A stretch of 64,000 nucleotides of DNA from Blastomussa wellsi. Taxonomy: Eukaryota > Cnidaria > Anthozoa > Scleractinia > Plerogyridae. Location: positions 2,121,294 through 2,185,293 of the forward strand of contig OX393570.1 in NCBI GenBank assembly GCA_947652115.1. Reading direction: 5' to 3'. Within the stretch, counting starts at the first letter, position 1; the number at the start of each line of letters is the position of its first letter. A model generated the notes under the pieces. That model saw only the letters and a list, made by a program, of their open reading frames with translations, had not been told where the DNA came from and did no database searches. The translations under genes and the position numbers were made by a program. Shown here in pieces: positions 46,001 through 56,400 of the stretch.

Positions 46001-49000
46001 TACAATCGAGCTCTAGCTGAAGCAAGATTACAGTGCTTGAGGAAGCGCTTCCGTCGTGACCCGGAGCTGGAGTTTAAATACAGAACCGTGATCCAAGATT
46101 GTGTGGTTAAAGGGTACGCTAGAAAGCTGAGCAAAGAAGAAGCTGCCACCGTCAGCGATATCACCTGGTACATTCCCCACCATCCGGTAACCAACCCAAA
46201 CAAGCCGGGTAAAGTGAGGGTAGTGTTTGATGCAGCCGCGAGGTTCAATGGGACCTCTTTAAATGATCAGCTGTTACAAGGACCTTGTCTTACAAATGAC
46301 CTGACTGGTGTCTTAATCCGTTTCCGTGAAGAAGAAATTGCCTTTTCCGCAGACATTGAGGGTATGTTCTATCAGACTAATGTAACGCAAAGTGACACCG
46401 ATGCGCTGAGATTCTTGTGGTGGCCTGGTAGTATCAATGACCCACCAGAAGACTACAAAATGTTGGTCCACATCTTTGGTGCCAAGTCTTCGCCCTGTTG
46501 CGCCAACAAAGCATTGAGCATGACAGCACAAGAAAACGAAGAAAATTACTCACCTGAAGTCATCAAGACGGTTCGTAGGAACTTTTATGTTGACGACGTG
46601 TTAAAGTCTGTTTCGAGTACAGAACAGGCTGTCCATTTGGCATCTGAACTAACCAAGTTGCTAAAGGAAGGAGGCTTCCGTCTCACAAAGTTCGCTAGCA
46701 ATAGCCGAGAGGTATTGCAATCCATTCCGCCAGAGTTGAGAGCAAATCCATTGCTTGACTTGGATCTAGACCAGTTACCATTGGAAAGAGCGTTGGGCGT
46801 GTACTGGGATGCCCAGTCTGATGTCTTCAAGTTTAAAGCCGTACAAGCAGCAAAACCGCCCACCAAACGAGGAGTACTCTCCGTCGTAAGCTCCCTGTTT
46901 GACCCGCTAGGATTCCTTTCGCCATTTGTGTTCTCCGCCAAGATTCTGCTACAAGAGCTCTGGAGAGACAAACTGCCTTGGGATCAAGAAATCCCAGAAC
47001 CATACCTTTCACAATGGCAACGTTGGTTGGAAGAGTTACCACATGTCATCACTATTGGCATCCCGAGGTGTTACAAGATCAAGTCGCTAGAGAATCCGTT
47101 TACCATCCAGCTTCACAACTTTGCTGATGCATCCAGACGTGGTTACGCAGCTGTATCATACTTGCGCTTTGTGGATGAGAAAGGAGTGGTTCATTGTTGC
47201 TTTGTCATGGGAAAAACTCGCAATGCACCCATCAGGGAGTGGACTATCCCTCGCCTTGAGCTTCAAGCTGCGGTATTAGCAGCCCGTCTGAGCAAGCTAA
47301 TATTACAGGAACTTGATCTGAATGTCGATCAAACCTTCTTCTGGTCTGACTCGATGACATCCTTGCAGTACATCAAAAACGAAACAAGGCGCTTTCAAAC
47401 CTTTGTCGCCAATCGCGTGACCGAAATCCATGAAACAAGTTCCCCAGAACAGTGGCATCACATCCCCGGTGTTCTGAACCCTGCTGATGATGGTTCACGA
47501 GGTGTCGGTGCTCAGTATTTTCACACTGAATGTCGCTGGTGGTCAGGTCCAAAATTCCTCTGGGAACCTGAACAAACATGGCCGAATGTACCTGTTGAAG
47601 ATCTCCAAGATGACGAGATGGAGATAAGGAAAACGCAAACTGTTATGTCCGCCTCAAATGACCCTTTGTTGCAACGCTATTCATCGTGGTCTCGTTTACT
47701 AAGAGTGATGTCATGGGTGCTGCGTTTTGCGAAGAGGGTTCCAGAGTATCTTAAGTCGACTACGCTCAAGCTGGTAGAGCTGCATCGAGCAAGTCAAGAA
47801 ATCGTACGGTTAGTCCAGCGCCAACACTTCCAGGAAGAGTACTTGTGTTTAAAGGAAGGCAAACAAGTGAAACGTCAGAGCAAGTTGGCTAATCTCAGTC
47901 CAGTCTTGGTTGATGATGTCATGCGTGTGGGAGGTAGAATTCACCGAGCGCCAATTGCCTTCGAAGCTGCACACCCGATGATTCTTCCAAAGTCTCATCA
48001 CGTGTCCGAGTTAATAGTTCGCTACTACCACCATGTACTGGGTCATGCAGGTCGTGAACATGTCCTGTCCACAATCCGTCAGTACTTCTGGATCTTGAGG
48101 GGAAGGTCTCTCGTACGTCAAGTCTTAAGCAGTTGTGTGAGCTGCCGTAGACGCAACGCGCCTCCTCTGCAACAAGTTATGGCTGATCTTCCCAAAGAGA
48201 GGCTGGTACCTTATCAGCCCCCTTTCACATACACGGGTCTGGATTTCTTTGGACCGTTTTACGTGAAGCGAGGTCGCAGTACAGTGAAAGTGTATGGCTG
48301 CATATTTGTTTGTTTCAATAGCCGAGCTGTACACATTGAAGATGTCAGTTCACTTGAAACGGACACATTTATCCAAGCCTTGGTTCGATTCATCTCAGTT
48401 CGTGGCTGTCCAAAGGAGATATGGTCAGATAACGGCACGAATTTTACTGGTGCTGAGAAGGAACTTCGCCTGGCAGTTCAAGATTTGAACGAGGAACGTA
48501 TCAAGAATGAGTTACATTCTCGTGAAGTAGAATGGTACAGTTGCCCACTGCCTGAGTGGCGCTTTCAGCCACCAGCCGCCAGTCACATGTCAGGAGTGTG
48601 GGAAAGGCTCATTAGAAGTGTCAGGAAAGCTATGAAGGCTGTTCTCGGTAGTCAGAACGCGCTGGTTGGTTTGGAGACGTTGCGTACAGTGTTTGCTGAA
48701 GTTACCTCAATCTTGAACAGTCGTCCCATTTGTCCCTCTAGTGAAGACCCAAATGACTTAGAGCCCCTCACCCCGAACCATCTTCTTCTACAACGCCGAA
48801 ACCTTTTTGTACCGCCCGGAGTCTTCGCTAAAGAAGATCTGTACTCGCGCAAACAATGGAGACATGCCCAGTTCATTGCTAATTGCTTTTGGTCTCGATG
48901 GATTCGAGAATACGTTCCTACATTGCAGCAACGCCACAAGTGGCTACTGAACAAACGGAACTTGGCAGTGAACGATCTAGTTCTTGTTGTGGACAACACC

Positions 49001-49147
49001 GTGCCTAGGTGCCGTTGGTTGTTGGGTCGTGTGACGAAGGTGTTCCCGGGTGAAGATTTGCATGTGCGCACTGCTGAAGTGAGGACAAAGAGTTCAAGAC
49101 TTCTTCGGCCCGTGACAAAGTTGTGCCTTCTTGAGGAAGCGACATAA
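43022..49147 (+). CDS. BEL/Pao Gag-Pol polyprotein
   Basis: A single frame of about 2,041 codons. ATG 43022 is the first in frame after the LTR; ATG 43124 is an alternative that would skip a hydrophobic leader-like stretch. Order, in residues counted from 43022: coiled-coil Gag (about 60-260); a DUF1759-type Gag domain (about 410-560, [12 protein letters not shown]); Cys/His knuckles (about 630-710); aspartic protease (DSGSD, about 771); reverse transcriptase with YVDD (about 1189); RNase H (FADAS, about 1366, and WSDSM); a zinc-binding HHCC then DDE integrase (Asp in TGLDFF, Asp in WSDNG, Glu in VWERL); a short C-terminal domain. It copies and integrates the element. No stop or frameshift was seen. 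Confidence 0.9.
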   Translation: MSYRILLWNILCLLTLFGISTRESPIKPPSLICVMSQCGVLYERLESLDRSRRGHLSSITKVCNSLDETLKDFANVVKVRSQQTQLNTAWDQYCACCDKYDELLDSSCEKYQSVLSDRESQRVRVQSFNEKIEQFVIKAAEFFNQQVTEEFKEKEKHSPPESVRTGRSNASRVSVSSSKAREAKVLAARAALLQQQAEERGRRTVELEVRRVEMEIQRTQLELHQRLELTKLEAEKEVVAARDQAELAKLEVYLAGQEMSEQTPEQEGIKWSPKIKESCMKGNLMQCNEVPVVSSSSAVTSSFTPVSMPVTNPPLTSTPAVENPATTNSVRATGGICFSNPIVVPKLQFKPAVDESCVSNPNKVDRQNECKSRPSISVICDNTTPTITRNVSSATVNESLVAIMSSMERMSASHDLPHVQVQRFDGSPQQYPAFRQRFKQLVETKPLEDTVKMTRLLQFLEGPALLAVQRYEPLPGGLAKALKTLEDRFGQPFQVVRASVESLTKGLVIQPNDKDSLQQYADMAQVTYDTLESMGYLNEMNASNLEKVVMRLPKWMQAKFAERLKRLEGQGHAMPTFKDVVDFLKERAYVLNHPFFSGGSRENAVTKVKPKGKPPVSPKPPFFVNMTSAKSELCPLCRQPHRLYQCGAFKSKSPKERNDFVKQHKICFNCISSSLHNSRKCKSVTRCKVEGCGKAHHTLLHFIEPKQEVAQGAVNQNNEVNQDLTPDQGTSCNTSTCPISAPADSSDVLLQVIPVRVMSDAGCEITTYGLIDSGSDITMIDPSLVKLLNITGSASKLSLTTVNNTDVEEEGMKVDFKIASLDNQGDNHVITVNSAWAVKDLTIPLKHTKVTRSVEQWPHLQEVSFPEVERKKISILLGTNIQEVFVPLDVRKGNRNEPLAIKSCLGWSILGGSSNVQSYKKGQVNLISGEDVSLDNQLEEFWKIESYGTARTETKPLSVEDRRALKLIDNSINLLDGHYQMGLLWRDESPVLPYNRALAEARLQCLRKRFRRDPELEFKYRTVIQDCVVKGYARKLSKEEAATVSDITWYIPHHPVTNPNKPGKVRVVFDAAARFNGTSLNDQLLQGPCLTNDLTGVLIRFREEEIAFSADIEGMFYQTNVTQSDTDALRFLWWPGSINDPPEDYKMLVHIFGAKSSPCCANKALSMTAQENEENYSPEVIKTVRRNFYVDDVLKSVSSTEQAVHLASELTKLLKEGGFRLTKFASNSREVLQSIPPELRANPLLDLDLDQLPLERALGVYWDAQSDVFKFKAVQAAKPPTKRGVLSVVSSLFDPLGFLSPFVFSAKILLQELWRDKLPWDQEIPEPYLSQWQRWLEELPHVITIGIPRCYKIKSLENPFTIQLHNFADASRRGYAAVSYLRFVDEKGVVHCCFVMGKTRNAPIREWTIPRLELQAAVLAARLSKLILQELDLNVDQTFFWSDSMTSLQYIKNETRRFQTFVANRVTEIHETSSPEQWHHIPGVLNPADDGSRGVGAQYFHTECRWWSGPKFLWEPEQTWPNVPVEDLQDDEMEIRKTQTVMSASNDPLLQRYSSWSRLLRVMSWVLRFAKRVPEYLKSTTLKLVELHRASQEIVRLVQRQHFQEEYLCLKEGKQVKRQSKLANLSPVLVDDVMRVGGRIHRAPIAFEAAHPMILPKSHHVSELIVRYYHHVLGHAGREHVLSTIRQYFWILRGRSLVRQVLSSCVSCRRRNAPPLQQVMADLPKERLVPYQPPFTYTGLDFFGPFYVKRGRSTVKVYGCIFVCFNSRAVHIEDVSSLETDTFIQALVRFISVRGCPKEIWSDNGTNFTGAEKELRLAVQDLNEERIKNELHSREVEWYSCPLPEWRFQPPAASHMSGVWERLIRSVRKAMKAVLGSQNALVGLETLRTVFAEVTSILNSRPICPSSEDPNDLEPLTPNHLLLQRRNLFVPPGVFAKEDLYSRKQWRHAQFIANCFWSRWIREYVPTLQQRHKWLLNKRNLAVNDLVLVVDNTVPRCRWLLGRVTKVFPGEDLHVRTAEVRTKSSRLLRPVTKLCLLEEAT

Positions 49148-49296
49148 TAAAGAGAAAGGAGATGTGAACACTGTGAACATTGACATTCCTGAACACTAAA
49201 CATTGAATAAGTCCGCATTATGGACCGTTGAACGTTGAACACTTAAGCTATGTTTAAATTTCTTAGTTATCGTCAGTTCAGCCCTACCCCCCGGGA
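49148..49296 (+). other. BEL/Pao 3' untranslated segment
   Basis: A purine-rich run (AAAGAGAAAGGAGATG, about 49148-49163) follows the stop codon. It is about 130 bp from the 3' LTR instead of adjacent to it. The sequence touching the LTR is C-rich (CCCTACCCCCCGGGA). GAACATT/GAACACT motifs recur in between. Confidence 0.6.
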
Positions 49297-49713
49297 TGTT
49301 GAGGCTGATCCTCAACAAGTAGTCCAGTCCGTTCCAGTTCTTAAATGACGTAAGCATACCGTGATGCCTTGTTGCTCGCACGTGGAAGATTCGCTTGTGA
49401 AAAGAAACGCTCGTGTAAACCAACGCATTTTGTGATTTCCCCGCTTGTGAAATTTCGCTTTTTAGGTTGCCCTTTCATATGGTAAGTTGTAAACGTCTTT
49501 GTGTAATTCACCGTTTTGTTTCTCAAGTAATTTGTCGCATAATTTTCGCTTCCGTAGGTTATTACAGGTTTTTCAAGGTTTCGCAAGGTTTCGCTAGGTT
49601 TCGACCTGTTAATCCCATTTGAGAGGTGCAAATTGCCGCTGGTTTTGGAATAAATACGTTGTGTTTTAATTGTGTTGGAGTCTTCATCGCCGCTTACATG
49701 TCCGTCCCGGACA
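49297..49713 (+). repeat. 3' LTR of the BEL/Pao element
   Basis: Same 417-bp length and, as far as can be judged by eye, the same sequence as the 5' LTR. AATAAA at 49649-49654 may serve as the element's poly(A) signal. Confidence 0.9.
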
Positions 49714-49718
49714 CCCAG

Positions 49719-50027
49719 GGTCATGACATTTCGACGTTCGTCGATCCTCCTGAATTGCCGACAGTACATGTGTTCATCAAATATACTCCAAGAGTGAAAC
49801 ACCCTTTAGAAAGAGAAAATTTTAAATCATACCTGGCTGTCTTTTCGGACGAAAAATGGACGAAGATTAGCGTGACATTCCGTGACTTGGATTTTTAATT
49901 AACGTGACAAACTTCAAGTTGTAACCGCTGACTGAATGCAGTAGCAACTTTGAAGCGTACGACTCAACAACTTTCCAACTATCAGAAGGATTTTCAGAAG
50001 GACATTCAGAATAAATGAAAATTAGCC
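49719..50027. promoter_or_regulatory. Right half of the divided promoter region and 5' UTR
   Basis: 309 bp between the target duplication and the ATG of the isomerase-like gene. No recognisable elements. The 3' LTR upstream reads towards this gene and could influence its transcription. Confidence 0.35.
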
Positions 50028-53000
50028 ATGAAACAAGTTGTATTTTACTACGATGTTGTTTGTCCATTTGCCTACATGGCGAGTAGACTAATAGAAGGTG
50101 TTGCACGCCGAAATGGGGCGAAAATTCTTTGGAAACCCGTGCTTTTAGGTAAGTACATAGCACCATGCGAACTCACGCGAGCAAAGTTTTTACTCCCACT
50201 CAAGAACGTTTCTTGCGGGTGTCGAATTCTTTTGTTGATACATGGACTGAGCAACTGATCAAAATATTATGTGATGTGAACACAAATACAAATTTATATT
50301 ACTAAATTCCTGGTGAGGAAATTCACCTGTCAATGTTAAGCCGGAGGGGTGGGGGAGGGGGGATGTCGAGCATAGGGTGGGGATTTTGACATTTTCTGAA
50401 AAGATAAGTCAAATTCCCCAACCCCGGGAAAACATAATTGGCCAAAAGTATAAAAATCTTCTACTTCTCCACTATTAAGAATGGCGGCCATGTCAAAATT
50501 TCTGATCAAAATCCCCACCCTGGGGACAAACCTCACAGTCAATGTCCTGTGGGTAGTCTGACCCCCCCCCCCCCCTCGGGCCTAACATTGATAGGTGCAT
50601 TACGTTATGCGCCTATCAATGTTAAGCCGGTGGGGGGGGGGGGGAGGCCCGGCATAGGTTGGGAATTTGACAGTAGTTATCGTCCTGTAGTGGAGACTTG
50701 GCCGTTTGATACATTTTATTGACTTTTAGTTACTACAAATGCCCTGCCTGGGGTAGGGCATTTGAACAGAGAATCTCAGCTCAGTTCAAATGCTCCACCT
50801 ATGTCCGGCCTCTTCCCTAGCAGCTTAACATTGATAGGTGCATTAGTGTCATGAGTTCGAGGTTCTAGCGTTTTCCACACTAATTGGTGTCACAAATTTG
50901 ACCCTGGTAGATAAAGAAGATCCCGACTTAGTTTTTTTCCTGTAGCCATTCGAACAATTTTGGCACCAGACACTAGTAAGAGTTTAAAGACCACCCACAC
51001 ATACATTCATTCTAAAGCGCAGGTCAGTTTTGTGGTTTTCAATCTAAGTCGCTTGATCCCTTAGTTTATGACATAATGTGGGGCAGTTGTCTAAAAGCCA
51101 TTGTTTAAATAATTCACTGTTTAATTAGCATTTATTCAAAAGTTGCTCATCAAACAAACTAATACATGTACTATATGGTTTAAGTCAAAAATTACATAAA
51201 ATCAAGCTACATTGTGTAGTATATGTTCCATAAAATCCATACCATGGATTTGATCCGTGGAAGGGATTTCCTCTGAGACCCCCAACCCTGCCGCTCTGAA
51301 AATTCCAATTAAGCTTCATAGATTTCATTTTTTTTTGGTTTTGACCCCCCACCCCCAACTGCGAATTTCCAATTTCTTCTTTAGGTAAATGAGTTTAAAG
51401 AGTTTCTAGAACTACATATTCAAATATATGCAAAGGTCTATTCATTTGACTCTATGTAATTAAAGGGAAGTTCTCATGTGACCTTGTGGTATTCAATGTG
51501 TATTTGTGCTTGCCAAATTACATGGATTTTGTAAACCGAGGCATATTTTGGTCAAAAATCAATCCCTCTTGTGCTAATTGTCACCTAAATATATTCTGCT
51601 TCTTGCTTTTTGGCTGTGTGAAAATTGGAGTGAAAATTTATACTGTTTTAACTAAATTGCAGCTTTTAATATTAACCTCAGCACTATATCCCCAACAAAA
51701 TTGTTACAAGGGTCAGTCAAGATCTTGCTGTGATGTGGCAGCCATGATTTTGATAGATCTTTCTGAGATCTTGCTGATCCACGGGGAGATCTTTTGCCAA
51801 ACTAAATTATTTTATTATAACAAGCATCATGAGGTCACCCTAATATCTATTAAGTAGTCCCACACAAACTGATTGTATGGTAATCTTATATGTTAATGTT
51901 TTATCAGGTGGCCTGTACAAGGGAACAAAGGCACCACAAGGTTCAGCAGGATCTGCTTATGATGCTATGAGTGGTGCTAAAGTAAAGATAGCGAAAGATG
52001 GTAAACAATAATTCACTGTTCTAAGCATGTTTTCTACTTTAGGTGGGGTTAACCCTGAAGAAGGAGTGTGGGTGGGCGTAGGGGGATTGGAGCAGTTTGA
52101 GGAAAAAGTTTTAAAAGCATCCTATTCTGGGGTGTATTTCCACAGATGTGAGTGCAAGCTTAGTTAAGGTGCCTGGCAATAAGGATTGAAAACCTTGTCT
52201 TTTGGCCACAAAAAGACCCCAAAAGACTAAATAGTCTTGCAGCTACAGTTGAATTCAGCTTGTGGTGAGGTTTATAAATATTTAAGGTCTCTTCATTTTA
52301 GATTTGGAGAGAACGAGACTTCACTTTGGAATTGACGGTACAGCTCCATCAGAACATCCAATGAAAACACTGAATCCAATGCGTCTCTTAGCTGCAGCAG
52401 CCCACCTTAACGAGAGTATGTGCATACCATTAACACACAAGCTGTTTGGTGCTTACTGGGTTCAAAATAAAGGTATGTTCATAATGTTCAACGAATTCAT
52501 TAATGTTATGTTAAGTACCTATTACCTATTTTGTCACAGTTTATCGCAGAGTTTGAAAAAAGTGCCATCCAGTCAACTGTGGCAAGTACTGAGATATCTT
52601 TGCAGGGCAAGTGAACTTGTTTTTCGCAAGCTGATTGTTAAGACTGGAGTAACTGGCGACAATTACAATCAAGTAGGCAGTGAAACGTCAGCAGTTGCTA
52701 GGCTTGATTACCAGCCACTGTTCGGGAACCGGAGAGGAACAAAGACTGGACTCAAGAAAGCGGCGGAAATCGAGCCTAGGCAGTTGTAAGTAGGTTTTCA
52801 TGCTCACTGGCCTGATGGGCAGGTCCCCTGGCAAGTTGTCTACTAAAAAAAGTCAACCATATAAGCATGCAAGCACTGTAGCATTAGTTGCTGGTACCCA
52901 TTTATACACCTGGAAGGAGAGAGCTACTGTGAGAGTTAAAGTGCACCTAACCCCAAAATATTTTTTTCGCTAAAACATACCTTTGCACCAGTTCGAAATG

Positions 53001-53382
53001 CAATATTGCAACTTTCGTTTCTCTTTTTCACCAAATTCTGGCTATTTATTAATATAGTATATATCCAAAAGTTACAGAAAACTGTGCGTCGTTTGTTCCA
53101 CGACCGAGTCAGAAGGGGCGTGGGCCTATTCTTGATTTGACGTCACAAACTGATTTGCATGCATGTTTACAAAGTAAGTTGGTTTCATCAACTGGGTTGA
53201 TAATGTGAATTGGCCACCGTAAAGAGATTCAAGGGCTGACATTTCGAGCGTTAGGAGCGAAGGATTCGCTCTGACGAAGGGCTAATGCTCGTAACGTCAG
53301 CTCTTGAATCTCTTTATGGTGGCCAATTCACATTATCAACCCAGTTGATGAAACCAAATTATATTGTTATACTTCCCACTGA

Positions 53383-53417
<35 letters not shown>

Positions 53418-56400
53418 CTATTCATTCATGTTTACAAAGACTTGATGCGATGCAAATCAGTTTGTGACGTCAAATCAAGAATAGACCCACGCCCCTTCTG
53501 ACTCGGTCATGGAACAAATGATGCACAGTTTTGAATGCTATAAATAGCCAGAATTTGGTGAAAAGGAGAAACGAAAGGTAAAATGTGTTTCGAAAAGGTA
53601 CAAGGGTGTATTTTAGCGAAAAATTATTTGGGGGTTAGGTGCACTTTAAGTGTCCAACTCGTGCCCAAGAACACTACACAATTCGCTGGCCAGGGCTCAA
53701 ACTTGGACCATCCAATCCAGAGTCCAGCCAGCTATACAACCATTAGGCCACCGTGCCTCCCGCAAGTGCCCCCTATAGACAAGCAAAATTTAAGAGCTGC
53801 TTGTCCGAAGATAAAGTTGGAATTTAAGATTACTAGAAACTCTGTATCATACAAAGGCAATGAATTTTATAGATAAAAAATATAACATTGCATGGTAAGT
53901 TTGTGAGAATCATAAACATTACAGCTTTCTAAATTAATGCCATGCAGATGTACGTGAGAACAGTGTTTTACAAGAAAGTGCCTCATCTGTTGGATGGAAT
54001 ATCAATGTTGAGGAGATGATTAATGGTGTTGGAAAACAGAAACTTCTTCAGAATACCCAAGAAGCTTTAGACAGAGGTTCCTTCGGTGTACCCAGGTAAG
54101 TAGAATTATCTTAAACCCGTATAAAACATGGCTGCTTCTACAGAAATAACTGTCCTATTGGGAACATACTACAAAGAGCAGTCTTTGCATATGCGAATTA
54201 AGGTTTCCATTGTAATTACCGTAGTTGAATTACGTTCTTGTCCTGTTTTTGCCAGTTTCTGGGTGAATGATGAACTATTCTTTGGTGTTGATCATCTTCA
54301 CTTTGTTGAGAGAGCCCTAGGAAATCAAACAGCAGCTCCTGCACGATTTTATCCAACCCCAAATGAGCCTAAGAAAGCCAAGCTGACAATCTATCATGAC
54401 TTTTCCAGTCCTTGGAGCTACATTGGCTCAACACAGGTAGCTTTTTAATGTTACAACCACCAGCAATGCAGGTGTGGGTCCATGTTACAATACAATAATT
54501 AACTATGTTAACCATGTTGATTAATAAATCTTTCACATTAAATTTACCGAGCTGAAAATTTGCCATCACTCTCATTTCTAGAACTCATGATGATAGCGAC
54601 ATTAATTGCAGTATTGCATACTTGCAGTAGCAGTATGCGGGACGCGTGTCACATAAGAACTCAGTAAAAATGACCTAGCTCTCCATGGCCAGGAGTTCTC
54701 GTAGCTCAGTTGATAGAGCGCCCGCCCGGTGTTCGGGAGGTCATGGGTTCGATTCCTGTCGGGGACTCAGAATTTTTCTTTGTCCCACGCTCGTGTCATG
54801 TTGATTAATTAATCTTTCACAATAATTAACTACTCTCAACATTTGTCTTTTGAAGCAATGGGCAGTTTGAGAAAATTATCAAATGAAATACAAAAAATCC
54901 TAGTAATGGTTTTAGGAACCCCCAGCGGCACCCCTATACCCAAACACAAGTCGAGTAATCCCCACCAGGACTCCAGTATTAATTTCATACCTCATGCCAT
55001 TCTAAACAATCATGCAAGATGATAAAGTAACTTTCCAGAAGATAAGCTTTCTGAAATCATTTTCCTCTGGTATGTACATTGCAGCCACAGAGTGGGACTC
55101 AGCAGATTGCTATGTTATTCCCACCAGCTCCCTTTTTCTGTATACTCTGTCGTCCCCCCCCCCTCCCCATCCCCTTTAGGTTCCACTTTCATTTCTCTTC
55201 AACCAGTCAGCAATAGGTTTTTCCACTTGAACAGAAAATTATGGGAAAAACAATCTGTTACAAAAATAGTATCTTTTGGTGGGGCACAGAATTTTCCTCT
55301 AAAATGAAACGTAGGTAAGGCCATGAAAATCTGTCTCACCCATCTTCTTTGTACCCCAGATTCCCAAATTACTATCAGAAGTTCATCCAGTTTCAGTTGA
55401 AGTGGAATGGGTACCAATTGTGGTTGGTGCATTGTTTCAGAAGATAGGAACACCAGTGGTAAGCACTTTAAAAGTAATAGTCTTAATTTTTTTCTCCAAA
55501 AAATTGCGATTGCCTCGAGTCGCTCTTTTTGCAATGTTTTCGACATGACCAGACTGCAGGACCATCCCCACGTTAATTTCAACTGATTTGTCCAACTTTT
55601 GAAAACAAAAAAACTTTCAAAAATCACGATAGTCGTAAATCGCTCAAATGGTGATGGTTTCGACATCTTTTTTTCCTTATAAATTTTTTGTTTGTTCACA
55701 CACAAACTAGCACTTATTACACACAAAAAACAAGCATAGACGAAAAAACGTTGCATAAAAAAAATCGCGCTTGCCGTGAATCGCTCAGTGGTGATTGTTT
55801 CGACATGAGTTGACTCCGGAGCCATTCTCACGTTAATTTCAGCTGATTTTTGCCTAGACTACGAGCAGTCACTTTTTTTTCTTAGTCCGTCGAGCGCGAA
55901 GCGAAAAACTGGCCGCACTCGATGGATGAAGAGAAAAAGGACTGCTCGTAGTCTAATTTTTGGCTTAAAAGTCAAATATGAACCAAATTGCGGTGTCAGC
56001 AGATGAACCGAAAACTTTAAGTTTTGTAACAATTGTTTCGGTCAGGAACACGGTTTGACAGAAATGTCATGTTTGCTGCAGTTCCTTTGAAATTCCAGTG
56101 ACCCTTCATTGGGATGGTACATCCATGGATTTTCTCTAGGACCACACCTCTAAAAATGTCTCTCAGGTCTAAAGTTTGTACTGAATGGATCATTCTTTTT
56201 CTTTCAAACTTGACTAACCTTTGTACACACTCTGCACTGCTTATGAAAACGGTAAAATTTGCTCATAAAGCTGCCGAGCTAATCATCCATAACATTAGTC
56301 CAGTGCACTCTACCAATAGTACCATTTAGGCCACCGTTTGTTTAACTTAAATCTATATATTATCCTGCAAATTGAGGAAACGTTGACAGTGATATTAGCA

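Larger units (their letters stand above)
42584..49718 (+). mobile_element. Complete BEL/Pao LTR retrotransposon with target duplication
   Basis: Two 417-bp LTRs (42589-43005 and 49297-49713) begin TGTTGAGG and end CCGGACA. By eye I find no difference between them. The 5-bp target duplication CCCAG lies at 42584-42588 and 49714-49718, the size usual for BEL/Pao. One open Gag-Pol frame fills the interior, with the order protease, RT, RNase H, integrase and no envelope frame. Identical LTRs imply recent insertion, and the open frame suggests it may still be autonomous. Confidence 0.9.
52880..53762 (-). mobile_element. tRNA-derived SINE, family A, split by a foldback element
   Basis: Left part to 52935 (GGTACCCATTTATACACCTGGAAGGAGAG...) and right part from 53650 (GTGCCCAAGAACAC...GGGCTCAAAC...CATTAGGCCACCGTGCC, the minus-strand tRNA-like head). 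The family consensus continues cleanly from one part to the other when the insertion 52940-53645 is ignored. Confidence 0.75.

Noticed and set aside
54695..54766. Functional tRNA-Thr(GGT) gene
   Set aside because: It folds as a tRNA, but C at position 33, a mismatched anticodon stem and a SINE-type tail with no Pol III terminator right after the acceptor stem favour a SINE head.
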